Below, in pieces: positions 45,158 to 54,730 of a stretch of DNA of 64,000 bases. The position numbers and the translations under genes were made by a program. Every line of letters starts with the position of its first letter. Position 1 is the first letter of the stretch. The notes under the pieces are model-generated. The model did not search any database. It was not told the origin of the DNA and was given only the letters and a program-made list of their open reading frames with translations. Source of the DNA: Skeletonema tropicum (taxonomy: Eukaryota > Bacillariophyta > Thalassiosirophyceae > Thalassiosirales > Thalassiosiraceae); contig CM074127.1 in the NCBI GenBank assembly GCA_037178625.1, positions 5,022,001 to 5,086,000 on the forward strand, written 5' to 3'.

Positions 45158-45758
45158 GAGATAGATTTCCTTAGTAGATTACTTTGTTCTGAATCTTTAC
45201 AACTTTCTCTCTCTTTCTCTCTCTCTCTATGGTACTCTAATTTAAATCTCGCTGATCATCTGGAATCCTATGTTATATCTGCAGCACACAAACGTCAATA
45301 ATAAATATCCCAGCTCCCAGCCTCCAGCCGGGGCGAATGAAAGAATGATCGCAGCTAGAGCACGAGTATATGTGGAGACTATCCTACTATCAGTGTAAGT
45401 GTACCACCTATTCCTGTGGCTGCTTGTAAATCTAACGCCGTATCTTCATTGTGCGCTCCATCATCATCGCCATCGTCAAAGAGCATCATCACGGAATTAT
45501 TGAATGCGCTAAATGCGATTGAATTTCAAAGGCCAAATAAAAGAGGGCGACAAGATGATGGCAATGCCGCCACCTATACAATGATTCCCTCCATAATGAT
45601 CAAGACGATGACTCTCAAAGCAGCGCCACGAACGCATCTTCACAGTACTGTCACGATTCATTTGGAGACTCCAACAATTCCGGGAACTACCTTCCTCCTG
45701 TACAACCTCGTCCTGAGATGAAACGTTATACAAGAAGTTACATCGCAAAATAGGAAAG
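45156..45758 (+). other. intergenic with a possible coding remnant
   Basis: A CT-rich run (45205-45228) follows the arm border. From 45419 a frame without ATG reads AACKSNAVSSLCAPSSSPSS...NALNAIEFQRPNKRGRQDDG; near 45580 a different frame continues as NDSLHNDQDDDSQSS...NYLPPVQPRPEMKRYTRSYIAK and stops at 45751-45753. Composition suggests one low-complexity coding stretch split by a frameshift or intron, ending just before the next gene. Low confidence. Confidence 0.3.
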
Positions 45759-47033
45759 ATGATGAAGATAAATGAAAGAAAGATGGAAAATCCCAAGCTC
45801 CACAAACTAGTCACTGATTTCGCCATGAAATTTTATGATGAATTTGTTACAAAAGACGGAATTAAGGTGACTCCACTCACCACAAAGAATCAAAATGATG
45901 ATGGCGTGTATGGGTGGAAAGTCAATGGCGGGTCGGATACAATAGGAGAAACAGGACGTTCATTCGTTGTTCGAGGAAAAGAACGTCTTGATGGTAAACC
46001 TGATGATAGTACTGCGCAAGTTAGAGAAAGGATGAGCATTGTCTACACAACACAACAGTGTGTAGAGATAATGGACATGCCTCAATTCAAAAGTCTCTAC
46101 GAAGAGATAGCTGATATGTACCATCCCCGTCTTCACTTTCATGCGGAAAAGAAGGAGAAGCGCAAGGAGAAATTGAGTCGACAGATCATCGAAGGAGTTG
46201 TTGCAGCTACTTCACGTGCGTTCAACTACGACGCTTTTGAATGCCTCACCAATTATCCGTCAGACGAAATACAGCAAATTCTCAGCATTCCAGATCCTAA
46301 TCAAGATTGTGCCAATGTCACAAGAGCAGCCAAGACCATCATCCCTTTCTTCACATGGGGTACAAACGGCTCATACATTCATGAGCTTATGAGGATGATG
46401 GCTTGCGGTGAGGATGGGAAAGCATTATCATCAGATCAACTCGAACTACTTCATCGCATTGTCAGGGATCCCCATCCTGATGGATTCCTCCAGAATCAGA
46501 AGTTCAAATGCGTAATTGGAGGTAACAATGTGGAAATCTTGCAGTATGTCAACGGTGTAGATAGCAAAGACAATCCTCGTACCAAAGAGCTGTTCAAAGT
46601 AGTTGGTGACTTGAAGAGCTTGCTCACAGAAGATTTCATGGGCATATTTTGCGAAGATGAGCACATCCCACAAGACATCAAGGATGAAGTCAACAAAATC
46701 CTCAATGATATCTCAAAAAGTGATTACCAAAGCCCGGATGATGATGCTCTTCAAGCGGCATACAAAGAAGGATTGTTGGAGTTGCACGGGAGTCACAAAG
46801 ACTGTGGAGATGAAGTCATTATCGTGACAGAGGTTTGCGTGTTTGATGCTCTAGATGATGATACACACAACATTCTATTCCCAGACGGATCTAAAACCTT
46901 CGTACAACTTGATTGTGATTGTGACGGAGAAGTTGCGGAACGTGTCATTCAAACACCAAACGGTCCCAACTTCAAAATCATGCACTCCAGCCACATTGCC
47001 TTTGGAGAGAATAGCACGCGTGTTCAGAGATAA
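45759..47033 (+). CDS. unknown protein, lineage-specific
   Basis: A single-exon protein of 424 residues starting at the first of two adjacent ATGs (MMKINERKMENP). No signal peptide and no membrane segment. There is a basic patch (EKKEKRKEKLSRQ, about residues 128-140) and a mostly helical, acidic middle; the C-terminal part is acidic with an aspartate-rich stretch (QLDCDCDGEVAER). I do not recognise a domain. Long uninterrupted frame and even composition support coding. Two further plus-strand frames follow closely (47048 and 47421), so these could be one multi-part locus. Confidence 0.65.
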   Translation: MMKINERKMENPKLHKLVTDFAMKFYDEFVTKDGIKVTPLTTKNQNDDGVYGWKVNGGSDTIGETGRSFVVRGKERLDGKPDDSTAQVRERMSIVYTTQQCVEIMDMPQFKSLYEEIADMYHPRLHFHAEKKEKRKEKLSRQIIEGVVAATSRAFNYDAFECLTNYPSDEIQQILSIPDPNQDCANVTRAAKTIIPFFTWGTNGSYIHELMRMMACGEDGKALSSDQLELLHRIVRDPHPDGFLQNQKFKCVIGGNNVEILQYVNGVDSKDNPRTKELFKVVGDLKSLLTEDFMGIFCEDEHIPQDIKDEVNKILNDISKSDYQSPDDDALQAAYKEGLLELHGSHKDCGDEVIIVTEVCVFDALDDDTHNILFPDGSKTFVQLDCDCDGEVAERVIQTPNGPNFKIMHSSHIAFGENSTRVQR

Positions 47034-47047
47034 AAAGCCTGAAGCGA

Positions 47048-47407
47048 ATGATTGCATCAATGGCACTCAACAATAGCGCTGGTATTCTTGATAAAGAGGC
47101 TTTCGGCAATGAGATGAAGATCTTTACTTGCTTCTTGATGATTTGGTTTGGGTACAATGGATCTTCAACTGACATAAGAGGTACTTTCTATGATGCAAGG
47201 AACTCTGCGGTTGGAAATGGAATTTGTAGCCCTTTGTTTGCTAGAAAAGGAGTGATGACGACAGCAAATCAAAATGGTGTCTCTGAAAAGGCTGCAGTTT
47301 TCTTGCGTTGCTTCCTGGGACAAGATCGCTTTAATGCAGTACTGACATGCAGTGGCAGACCAACGAGCCAATCGAATCTGTCCCCTCTTGACGACTTGAA
47401 AAATTGA
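47048..47407 (+). CDS. short unknown frame, doubtful
   Basis: A 119-codon frame beginning at an ATG 15 bp after the stop of the preceding gene and ending 14 bp before the next frame. It contains a hydrophobic stretch (IFTCFLMIWFGYNG) and FLRCFLGQDRFNAVLTCSG. No family recognised. It may be a 3' UTR shadow, an exon of a larger gene, or a small gene. Confidence 0.25.
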   Translation: MIASMALNNSAGILDKEAFGNEMKIFTCFLMIWFGYNGSSTDIRGTFYDARNSAVGNGICSPLFARKGVMTTANQNGVSEKAAVFLRCFLGQDRFNAVLTCSGRPTSQSNLSPLDDLKN

Positions 47408-47420
47408 GGTGTGGCAACGA

Positions 47421-47981
47421 ATGCGGAAGAATGAGTATAATGCTCGACCTGATAATAGGCAGAGGAATTCCGAGTATCAGAGAAAGTATGATGCTCAACC
47501 TGTTAATAGGCAGAGGAAATCCGAGTATCAGAGAAAGTATAATGCTCAACCTGATAATAGGCAGAGGATTTCCGAGTATCAGAGAAAGTATTATGCTCAG
47601 TATTATGCTCAACCTGAAAATAGGCAGAGGATTTCCGAGCGTATGAAAGAGTATAATGCTCAACCTGAAAATAGGCAGAGGAAATCCGAGCGTATGAAAG
47701 AGGTGCAAGAGAAGAAACTTCAGAGTAAAGAGGAAGACACCCTTCGTCTTGCAAAGATTGCCCTGAAAAGATACGTAGAGTACCTGCATGAAGGAAAATT
47801 GCACTATCTGACAAAAAATGATATGAAACCTCTCTTGAGTTACATTGTCCCACGTAATCAACAGAATGCATGTGACATACCTTCCAAATACTACAGTAGT
47901 GTGGCAAAGATGATGAACCGACTTGGCATTACCATTCATGACAAAGAGGATTGCTTGACTAAATACTTCCCAAAGGAATAG
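47421..47981 (+). CDS. repeat-containing basic protein, unknown
   Basis: A protein of 186 residues from the ATG at 47421 (MRKNEYNARPDNRQR); the frame is open 12 bp further only from GTG. The first 95 residues are about five copies of a 17-residue repeat, NRQRxSEYQRKYxAQP, encoded by 51-bp tandem units, with one YYAQ insertion and later units changed to SERMKEYNAQPE. The rest is charged and helical (KEEDTLRLAKIALKRYVEYLHEGKLHYL) with a conserved-looking tail (KYYSSVAKMMNRLGI). The repeat is highly charged and aromatic, compatible with nucleic-acid binding or a disordered spacer. Repeats in multiples of 3 bp with frame kept argue for real coding. Confidence 0.6.
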   Translation: MRKNEYNARPDNRQRNSEYQRKYDAQPVNRQRKSEYQRKYNAQPDNRQRISEYQRKYYAQYYAQPENRQRISERMKEYNAQPENRQRKSERMKEVQEKKLQSKEEDTLRLAKIALKRYVEYLHEGKLHYLTKNDMKPLLSYIVPRNQQNACDIPSKYYSSVAKMMNRLGITIHDKEDCLTKYFPKE

Positions 47982-48237
47982 GTCCGGAATATCTATAAAC
48001 CTATATAGCTATCTAATTGAGTCGCTGGACAATATCATACCGATTCGATTCTCACTCTACGTTAATGATTACGTAATAAACAGACTAATCAGTACTACTG
48101 CGATAACATCAACTAATAATATAATTACATGGTAAGGATACATAACAAGGATAAAGATTGGTGAGAAGTGAGTGATCGTCTAAGATAAGGGAATGAGACG
48201 TTCTGTGCTACACGAAACGAAACGATACTCCCTCTGT

Positions 48238-48259
48238 CCCACAAAAAAGTAATAAAATT
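48238..48259. mobile_element. orphan MITE end
   Basis: CTCCCTCTGTCCCACAAAAA preceded by TA matches the left terminus of the MITE at 62797-63128. Homology stops after about 22 bp and no matching right end is nearby, so this is a solo terminus or remnant, 35 bp left of the next TIR element. Confidence 0.6.
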
Positions 48260-48293
48260 GATTTTTTTTGTCGGCCTCCCCTCTCTAGAGATA

Positions 48294-49090
48294 CAGGGAA
48301 ACTCCGCGAACTATACCCACCTACTCGGCTTATATTATACCCACCCTCGAAATTACAGCCTAGCCAAAGTATTTATACCCACCTCCTCCGGTTTCAACCA
48401 GTAGGTGACTTAGTAAGGCGACCAATAGGGGGACAAATAAACGTTAATTTCGTCTTTACATCTACTTCTTTTTGTGTGCAGAACAGATAGAAGCACCGTG
48501 CTCTGCACAGCATGGCTTGCACATTTTGGTGGTGCATTTTTTATTTCTATTTTTGGTCAAGCACTTGATACATTTCTCTTGACTATGCTTCTTGACAATC
48601 TTGTAATACGTCTTCTCCTTCTTGCACATGTATGTAACGAAAGGGCTGTCCTGCCAATCCGCCATCTGATCCATTTTCACCTTCTGAGATTCTGCAATAG
48701 TACCACCAACATCTTCTGGTGTTAAGTCACCAAACGTGAAAGGAAAATCAAGATCATATGCCTTATAGGCAACCCGTACAAGAGTAGTTGCCCCGTAATC
48801 CGATGTATCATATGGCTTTGCCACACGAATCATTCGCTCAGTCTTGCTCTGAAAGATAAATCTTTTGGCATTGGAGGGTGGACAATTCAACGGACGCTTT
48901 CCCGATTTTAAACAAGATCCAACTGCAGAATTGGATCCAGCTCCGCATCTATCAACGCACAACATCATGAAGGTGGTGGTTGCGGAGGGGGCGGGGACTC
49001 AGGGGTGAAAACTCAAGTTATACCCACCTAGAGCAGGCTAGCCAAAAATTTTATACCCAGGGGGGGTATAGTTCGCGGAGTTTCCCTGTA
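48294..49090 (-). mobile_element. 797-bp TIR element carrying one gene
   Basis: The ends are a perfect 25-bp inverted repeat beginning CAGGGAAACTCCGCGAACTA, flanked on both sides by TA (48292-48293 and 49091-49092). Subterminal regions carry several TATACCCACC motifs: about four inside the left 100 bp and two inside the right 75 bp, some in a shared TAGCCAAA context. This is the pattern of transposase-binding subterminal repeats. The only gene inside is the minus-strand Cys-rich protein at 48462-48968; no transposase domain is recognised. A non-autonomous element, or a minimal element of unknown superfamily. Confidence 0.8.
48462..48968 (-). CDS. Cys-rich protein inside the TIR element
   Basis: A protein of 168 residues starting MMLCVDRCGAGSN. 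The central part is ordinary globular sequence (FIFQSKTERMIRV, TTLVRVAYKAYDLDFPFTFGDLTPEDVGG). The last 40 residues are a dense Cys/His cluster, C-x2-C-x8-C-x4-C-x2-CC-x6-C-x2-H, followed by Lys-rich residues: a likely zinc-binding module similar in layout to short CxxC...CC...CxxH tails found in many lineage-specific proteins. It fills two thirds of a 797-bp TIR element and its frame is intact, so it may be cargo or the element's own DNA-binding protein. No catalytic DDE triad is evident. Confidence 0.65.
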   Translation of the reverse strand: MMLCVDRCGAGSNSAVGSCLKSGKRPLNCPPSNAKRFIFQSKTERMIRVAKPYDTSDYGATTLVRVAYKAYDLDFPFTFGDLTPEDVGGTIAESQKVKMDQMADWQDSPFVTYMCKKEKTYYKIVKKHSQEKCIKCLTKNRNKKCTTKMCKPCCAEHGASICSAHKKK

Positions 49091-49330
49091 TGTAATGGCT
49101 TAAAATTAGGAGAGAGATCCTTTAGCCATCTCTTTTGAATTCAACGTAGGAATTCGTAGGATTTAGTATCAGGCTGAATAACTGACAAACGGCAGCAAAC
49201 GGCGCAGTGTAACATCAGAAAACACGCCATGAAGTAGCATCACACTTGGTATTGTAATATGGTAATAATCGGCGACCACAAATAGTAGAGTAAAGGGCAG
49301 CAATCCATAACAAGCAAGCAGAAAAGAAAG

Positions 49331-52300
49331 ATGATGGCGTCGTCAAACAAAATCTCAAAGAAGAGCAGCGCCTCCTCCTCCTCCACCACTGTCCAAGAAT
49401 TAATTTCCAACCTGATCAGCATCTCCACCACCTCCACCTCCACCTCCACCACCTTCTCTCCCGCCTCGTCCCTCCCTGGTAGAATCAGTCTCGACAACAC
49501 CATCAATCCAGATGTTACCGTTGCCGAAGAACGGGCAATGAGAACGCAACAATTGCAGATTTGTAGTGACTTATTGGACATCATGGTCAATTCTTCAACT
49601 ACTCTCAAGAATAATAACGGCTGCAGCAGCAGTGATGAGGACAGCGATCAAGAGGATGAATACACGTCATCGTCATTTATTCGAACCAACATTTCAATCA
49701 TGAACAATGACGAAATCACTACTACTAACACAACAACTCATTTACGAGATATTGTTGGAGGAATGTCCACCGAAACCACTGCCAAATTGGCAACTGTATT
49801 GAGTGAACTAATTGGACACCGTGTGGAAATGTTGGATGTTGTTGTCGGTAACCCTCTCATTGGATCACCTGAACAGGTAGAAGACAATAATGATGACGTA
49901 AATGATAACAATGATGATGGAGTAGCAACACCACATTCCACAGGAGACATGACACTCCGTTCTGGAAAATCCACTGCACAACTACACCAAGAACGCATTG
50001 CTCAATCTGCCAAGGCATCACAGACCATATCCAAATTGGCCATGATTGCATCTCAATTATACGTATCATTGATTGGAATGAAAGGATCGTGGGGAGCAGG
50101 GTTGGTCGATGTCGGTGGGGTGACGAGTGTGGGGAGTTTGGTCCGACGGTGGGGGGTGGAATGTCGTGGACGTGAGGGGTTGCTTCAGCAGAAAACGTTT
50201 GGTAGTAGTGGTGTTGGTGGCAAGAGGAGTGGGGATCGTCCTCCACCAATGAAACGAGTGAAAAAGATGGAGGCAATAAAGAAGAAAAAGAGCAGCAACA
50301 GGAATGATAATGGTATTGTTGTTCATCCCTCTAGGAAGAGTGTGAGGATTAGTGAGATTGTTTCCATCATGAATCATGACGATTATGAGGAAGAGGAGGA
50401 TACTGTAGTTGAAGATGATGACATTGATAATGATGAAGATGATGATGATGATGAGGAAGACTACAACAAGTTGGACGAACACGACATGGTATTGTGTGGC
50501 GTCAAACTTGCCACTGCATTAGGACGTGCTCCACTACAATTGGAATACAAGAATTGGTCCTCCGAGGCACGTGAATTTTACAGTGAGGCTGCATGTTGTG
50601 CTCTTGGGATTGTATCCGCGTTGCTTGCTGGATGTAGTAGTGGCAGAAGTAGCAGGAGCCTTCGTGACAATGGGGATGTCAAATTGTGTCAAGAAGCAGT
50701 TGCGTCATTGGAGTCGGCACTTCGAATGATGGTACTCCCTCCCAAGAAACGGCATAACCCATTCGATCGCGATTCTCTCGATTATACTGCAACCGAAGCT
50801 AGTGGTGGGGTTGCTGTCCCATTGCGACGCTCCAGTCGGCCCAGTCGAGGGAGGAGAGGAGGACGCAATTCGTCCTCACGTACGTCACGAGAAGAGGCTC
50901 AGGCCACAAAGCAGCTTCAAGAATCTACCACATTTTTGCTTCGTGGGATTTTACCCATGCTCCATCTCAAGATGGAACTTCCCAATGGTCAAATGGGTAA
51001 GATGGCCGCGTATGAAGTTGTCTCATCTCTGCTTGTGAATTGTATTAGTTCTATTTCCGAGGATATTGAACTCGATTCTCAGAGCAAGAGTGGACGTATG
51101 TCAATTTCTTCAGCTCGGATGAGTCTTTCCCACACTCCCAAGGCAGGAGGTGGTTTAGGAGGTGGTCGTAAATCCATCTCATTTGCATATACTCCCGGCA
51201 AGAATGGCGAGAACACATCTCCAGACAGCAACAACAAGCGTAGTGATGTGTTGCTTCCACCGTCTCTCAAGAAATCTGCCACCACACCTCGTCGTACCAC
51301 ACGAAGCTCCACCTCCTCATCGTTTTCGGATCGCCCCACTCTTCACCCTGTACTAACCCTCATCATGGGTCTAATCCAGAAGCTCTTCACCTCGAAAGGA
51401 TTGGAACGTGCCGAAATTCGATCACGTGTTTGCACCTTCGGAATCCAATGTGCGGAGCAACTCCCACCATTGGAACGAAGCAATATATTGCGTTTTATTG
51501 GAGATATGTGCGTCTCAAAGATTTCCAGTCATCGTCTGCTAGCTGTTGAGTTGATTGGTGAGATTTTGACAACTGGTTGGTTTTGGAAGGATCACGAGAA
51601 AACGACACAGTTGGCGGCGTGGATGTTTACACCCTTTTCTACCTTTGGTGAGAAAGCAAGCAATGATGCTGAAAATGCAGAACCAAGCACTCCATCTTCC
51701 ATTCTCTTGTCTGCGTTGCAAGGGCGGTTGACGGACAAGTCTCCCACTGTTCGTGCTCGGGCTGCCATGTCGTTGAGTCAAGTCGTGAAAAAGGCGAGTT
51801 TGGCGCAGGAAGAGAATAGGAATCTAGATGGCACCATCATTGCCTACACCCCCAGTAAGTTGAATGAGGACAGTAGTAAAGTTCCCTCGAGAGCCCTAAC
51901 TGATGGCTTGTGTAAGATTGGTACTTCATTAGTGGAGGCACTCAGGAAGCGGGCTAGCACTGACGAAAAAGCAACAGTTCGTAAGGCATCCATTGTTGCG
52001 TGGCTTCAAATGCTCTCATTGGCACACAGGGAGAACAAGGAAGAATTTATTGTCTCGGGACTAGACATTTCAGCGTTGTGTCAGCTTTGTAATGATTCAT
52101 CTGTTGCAACTAGAAAAGCTGCTGCTGATGCTCTGACAAAGCTCGTGAAGGCAAATTACGAAAATGAGGAGTATACCTCTCAGGCTTCCTCATTGGAATT
52201 AGCTTGGGCACACACTGTATTGCCACTTGTTTCGGATGCTGAAATTACCTGCGTGACTAAAGCAGTCGAGTTCTTTTCAGAATTGGTTCTGGATCCAATT

Positions 52301-54628
52301 ATGGAGCTCGGACGAGATGCTGCAGATAAACTCACGGATGATGGTAGCACAAGATACTTTGTTGCTCTGAGAATCCTTTCCAAGCTCAGCGAAGGTTCCA
52401 AAGAAGCTGGAGGGTCACGAAATGGTACTGGATCATTGCAGACTGCACTTCAAAAGTCGTTTGTGATTGCTGGTAGCAACTGCAAGTCTCTCGTCAAGAA
52501 TTTGCTGCGGGCCGTGTACCACGTTGGAGCAATCAGTTTGGGTCTCGACCGCCGCTCAAGTTTGGACTCTACTCTCTCACACGATGAATATTTGGAAGGT
52601 GATTTGTTTGAAATGAACACCGCCTCGATGAGAGCGGGAGCGTGGTGCTTGCTAGATGCATTGACCAGTACTCTCATCCAATCCAGTGACGGAAAGTCGT
52701 CGCTTCCTACTGTTTCATTAAGCCAAGCTGTGCGATCAAGTCAAGTCGATTCGTCCTTCCTCACCTTGTCATTTCAAAAACTGCGTTCGTTGACGAACTC
52801 AGATGATGTACCCTCTGACAAGAAACCTAGCTTGACGTCCACATCTCGTGCCTGTCTGATGGTAATCGCAAGAATGGGCAATTTTGTTCCCCATTACGAC
52901 GCCGAAACATGTTACAACGATATTCTGAAAGACTTAGAATCATTTACGATGCCAGTGGAGCTCATTTCATCAGCTGTCGGAGCACTTGTGACACTTACAA
53001 AAAGATTATTGGACGACTCTGACATTGAAATGTACGACGAATGTGAAGCGTGGGCGACGAGGTTGCTTGCCCATTGCGAGCAAACGATTGACTCCTGCTT
53101 TTCATCAATCGCAAATAGGGGATCGATTACTAGGGGTGACGATAAGCTTTTGTCACGTGCATTATACTTTGTCGGCGAACTTAGCATGATCGGCTTCAGC
53201 TCCCAAGAGGACTCATCGCGCCTGAGTATGAAGAAAATCAAAGATATCACTCCCACAGACAAGGATCCTGTTCGTGGACTGTTCATTCAGCCATCAAAAC
53301 GTCTCATTCATTTGGTGAAGTTAATGTTGCCGAGTTCGATGCCTCTTCCAAATTCAAATGCAAGTGAGAACGCCTTCACTCCGACTCCGTCAAGTATCAG
53401 GGCTCATGCCTTTGTAGCACTAGGAAAGTTCTGTTTGAGAAATGAAGCTCTTGCTAAGGAAAACCTCAACATTATTGCACGAGAGCTTGACCAAGATTCG
53501 AATACAGACCCTGCTGTCATGAGCAACTGTTTGATGGTTATGGGTGACATGTGTGTAAGATACACAAACCTCGTTGACAAGTATCTGGTATTTATGGCAG
53601 GCTGTTTGCAGGCCGGGGAAAAGAAGCTTGCGCAAGAGCAAATCGAGAAAAGCAATCTCAGCATCACTTTCGATGGGTCAATACCCTATGCAATGGTAAA
53701 AAAGAACGCAATTCTGCTCTTATCGAGTTTGTTGCTGCAAGACTACATCAAATGGCGAGGTCTCTTCGTACATAGGTTCTTGGCAGCAGTCGCAGATGAA
53801 GATGACGAGGTGTCATGCCTTGCACAAACAGCTCTTCGCGGACCCTTGCTGGAAAAACAACCGAATCTACTGAGCAACAGTTTTGTTGGTGCAGTCTTTG
53901 TATTCAATAATTGCAAAGCTCATCCTTTATACATTGCCGAAGCAAGTGCCGGAGGCAATGGTATGGGTATAGATTTTGAAGGAGCCTTCCTTGATGGAGC
54001 CGATAAATATCATAAACGACTAGAGATCTATGAGATGATGATAACCAACATGTCAGATGAGCAGAAGTTGGAGGTGACGGCAAGGTTGGTGAAGGAAGTT
54101 CTCGGGGGAGCGCTCGAAACTAGTGGTGATCTAGCTGCTGCATGCAATCTTCCTCCTTCGTCGAGACTGGTCAACAAGCGGATTGAGTCAGCTACCAATG
54201 TTTTGACTGACACGCTGGATATCCTAACTTCTCCTGAAATCAAAGTAGGCCGGACGGGAGCAGATGATGACCAGGATGATGTTGCCAGCACAAATGGTTC
54301 CAATAAGCCAGATCAACGAAACCTTCACAAACAAAGATTACTTTCGAAGATTTCGCGAAAGCATCTCATGGAAATTGTCATTCCTATCCTATGCAACTTG
54401 AAGACCGTGTTGGAAGCATCAAAGTCGCCATTGCTCAAAAATTTGATGCAATACCTTGGCTACATCTTTAGGACATTCAAAGCGGAAGTGAATGAACACT
54501 TAGCCAATAACCCTACCCTCTTACAGGAGTTGGAGTACGATTGTAAGCGTAATCGAAAAAAGAAGGATAGCAAGAGCATCTTGGGAGTCTCCATTAACGG
54601 CGGAAAGCGCCGAGTGAGTATGCAGTAA
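49331..54628 (+). CDS. NCAPD3: condensin II subunit D3-like HEAT-repeat protein
   Basis: A single-exon protein of 1765 residues starting MMASSNK. The N-terminal third has low-complexity Ser/Thr and Asp/Glu tracts (DDEDDDDDEEDY near residue 375). HEAT-type helical repeats start near residue 680 (IRSRVCTFGIQCAEQLP), with LTDKSPTVRARAAMSLSQVV, DEKATVRKASIVAWLQML and SSVATRKAAADALTKLV, the phrase pattern of D3. A Cnd1-type block near residues 1355-1500 includes IRAHAFVALGKFCLRNE, DPAVMSNCLMVMGDMCVRY and the YIKWRGLFVHRFL phrase close to D3 KWKG sequences. Condensin II loads on chromosomes with SMC2/SMC4 and shapes mitotic chromosomes in the nucleus. It is longer than human D3 (about 1500) because of N-terminal and linker insertions. 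The gene converges on MSH6 with 102 bp between stops. D3 rather than D2 is a moderately sure assignment. Confidence 0.8.
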   Translation: MMASSNKISKKSSASSSSTTVQELISNLISISTTSTSTSTTFSPASSLPGRISLDNTINPDVTVAEERAMRTQQLQICSDLLDIMVNSSTTLKNNNGCSSSDEDSDQEDEYTSSSFIRTNISIMNNDEITTTNTTTHLRDIVGGMSTETTAKLATVLSELIGHRVEMLDVVVGNPLIGSPEQVEDNNDDVNDNNDDGVATPHSTGDMTLRSGKSTAQLHQERIAQSAKASQTISKLAMIASQLYVSLIGMKGSWGAGLVDVGGVTSVGSLVRRWGVECRGREGLLQQKTFGSSGVGGKRSGDRPPPMKRVKKMEAIKKKKSSNRNDNGIVVHPSRKSVRISEIVSIMNHDDYEEEEDTVVEDDDIDNDEDDDDDEEDYNKLDEHDMVLCGVKLATALGRAPLQLEYKNWSSEAREFYSEAACCALGIVSALLAGCSSGRSSRSLRDNGDVKLCQEAVASLESALRMMVLPPKKRHNPFDRDSLDYTATEASGGVAVPLRRSSRPSRGRRGGRNSSSRTSREEAQATKQLQESTTFLLRGILPMLHLKMELPNGQMGKMAAYEVVSSLLVNCISSISEDIELDSQSKSGRMSISSARMSLSHTPKAGGGLGGGRKSISFAYTPGKNGENTSPDSNNKRSDVLLPPSLKKSATTPRRTTRSSTSSSFSDRPTLHPVLTLIMGLIQKLFTSKGLERAEIRSRVCTFGIQCAEQLPPLERSNILRFIGDMCVSKISSHRLLAVELIGEILTTGWFWKDHEKTTQLAAWMFTPFSTFGEKASNDAENAEPSTPSSILLSALQGRLTDKSPTVRARAAMSLSQVVKKASLAQEENRNLDGTIIAYTPSKLNEDSSKVPSRALTDGLCKIGTSLVEALRKRASTDEKATVRKASIVAWLQMLSLAHRENKEEFIVSGLDISALCQLCNDSSVATRKAAADALTKLVKANYENEEYTSQASSLELAWAHTVLPLVSDAEITCVTKAVEFFSELVLDPIMELGRDAADKLTDDGSTRYFVALRILSKLSEGSKEAGGSRNGTGSLQTALQKSFVIAGSNCKSLVKNLLRAVYHVGAISLGLDRRSSLDSTLSHDEYLEGDLFEMNTASMRAGAWCLLDALTSTLIQSSDGKSSLPTVSLSQAVRSSQVDSSFLTLSFQKLRSLTNSDDVPSDKKPSLTSTSRACLMVIARMGNFVPHYDAETCYNDILKDLESFTMPVELISSAVGALVTLTKRLLDDSDIEMYDECEAWATRLLAHCEQTIDSCFSSIANRGSITRGDDKLLSRALYFVGELSMIGFSSQEDSSRLSMKKIKDITPTDKDPVRGLFIQPSKRLIHLVKLMLPSSMPLPNSNASENAFTPTPSSIRAHAFVALGKFCLRNEALAKENLNIIARELDQDSNTDPAVMSNCLMVMGDMCVRYTNLVDKYLVFMAGCLQAGEKKLAQEQIEKSNLSITFDGSIPYAMVKKNAILLLSSLLLQDYIKWRGLFVHRFLAAVADEDDEVSCLAQTALRGPLLEKQPNLLSNSFVGAVFVFNNCKAHPLYIAEASAGGNGMGIDFEGAFLDGADKYHKRLEIYEMMITNMSDEQKLEVTARLVKEVLGGALETSGDLAAACNLPPSSRLVNKRIESATNVLTDTLDILTSPEIKVGRTGADDDQDDVASTNGSNKPDQRNLHKQRLLSKISRKHLMEIVIPILCNLKTVLEASKSPLLKNLMQYLGYIFRTFKAEVNEHLANNPTLLQELEYDCKRNRKKKDSKSILGVSINGGKRRVSMQ

Positions 54629-54730
54629 TAGGGTGCATCCGCAATGATTTATGTTTTATAAGATGAGAGAGAGATGATATACAGTTTGCAATCTAAATAT
54701 TTGTTACATATACGAAACTTTACTATCTCA

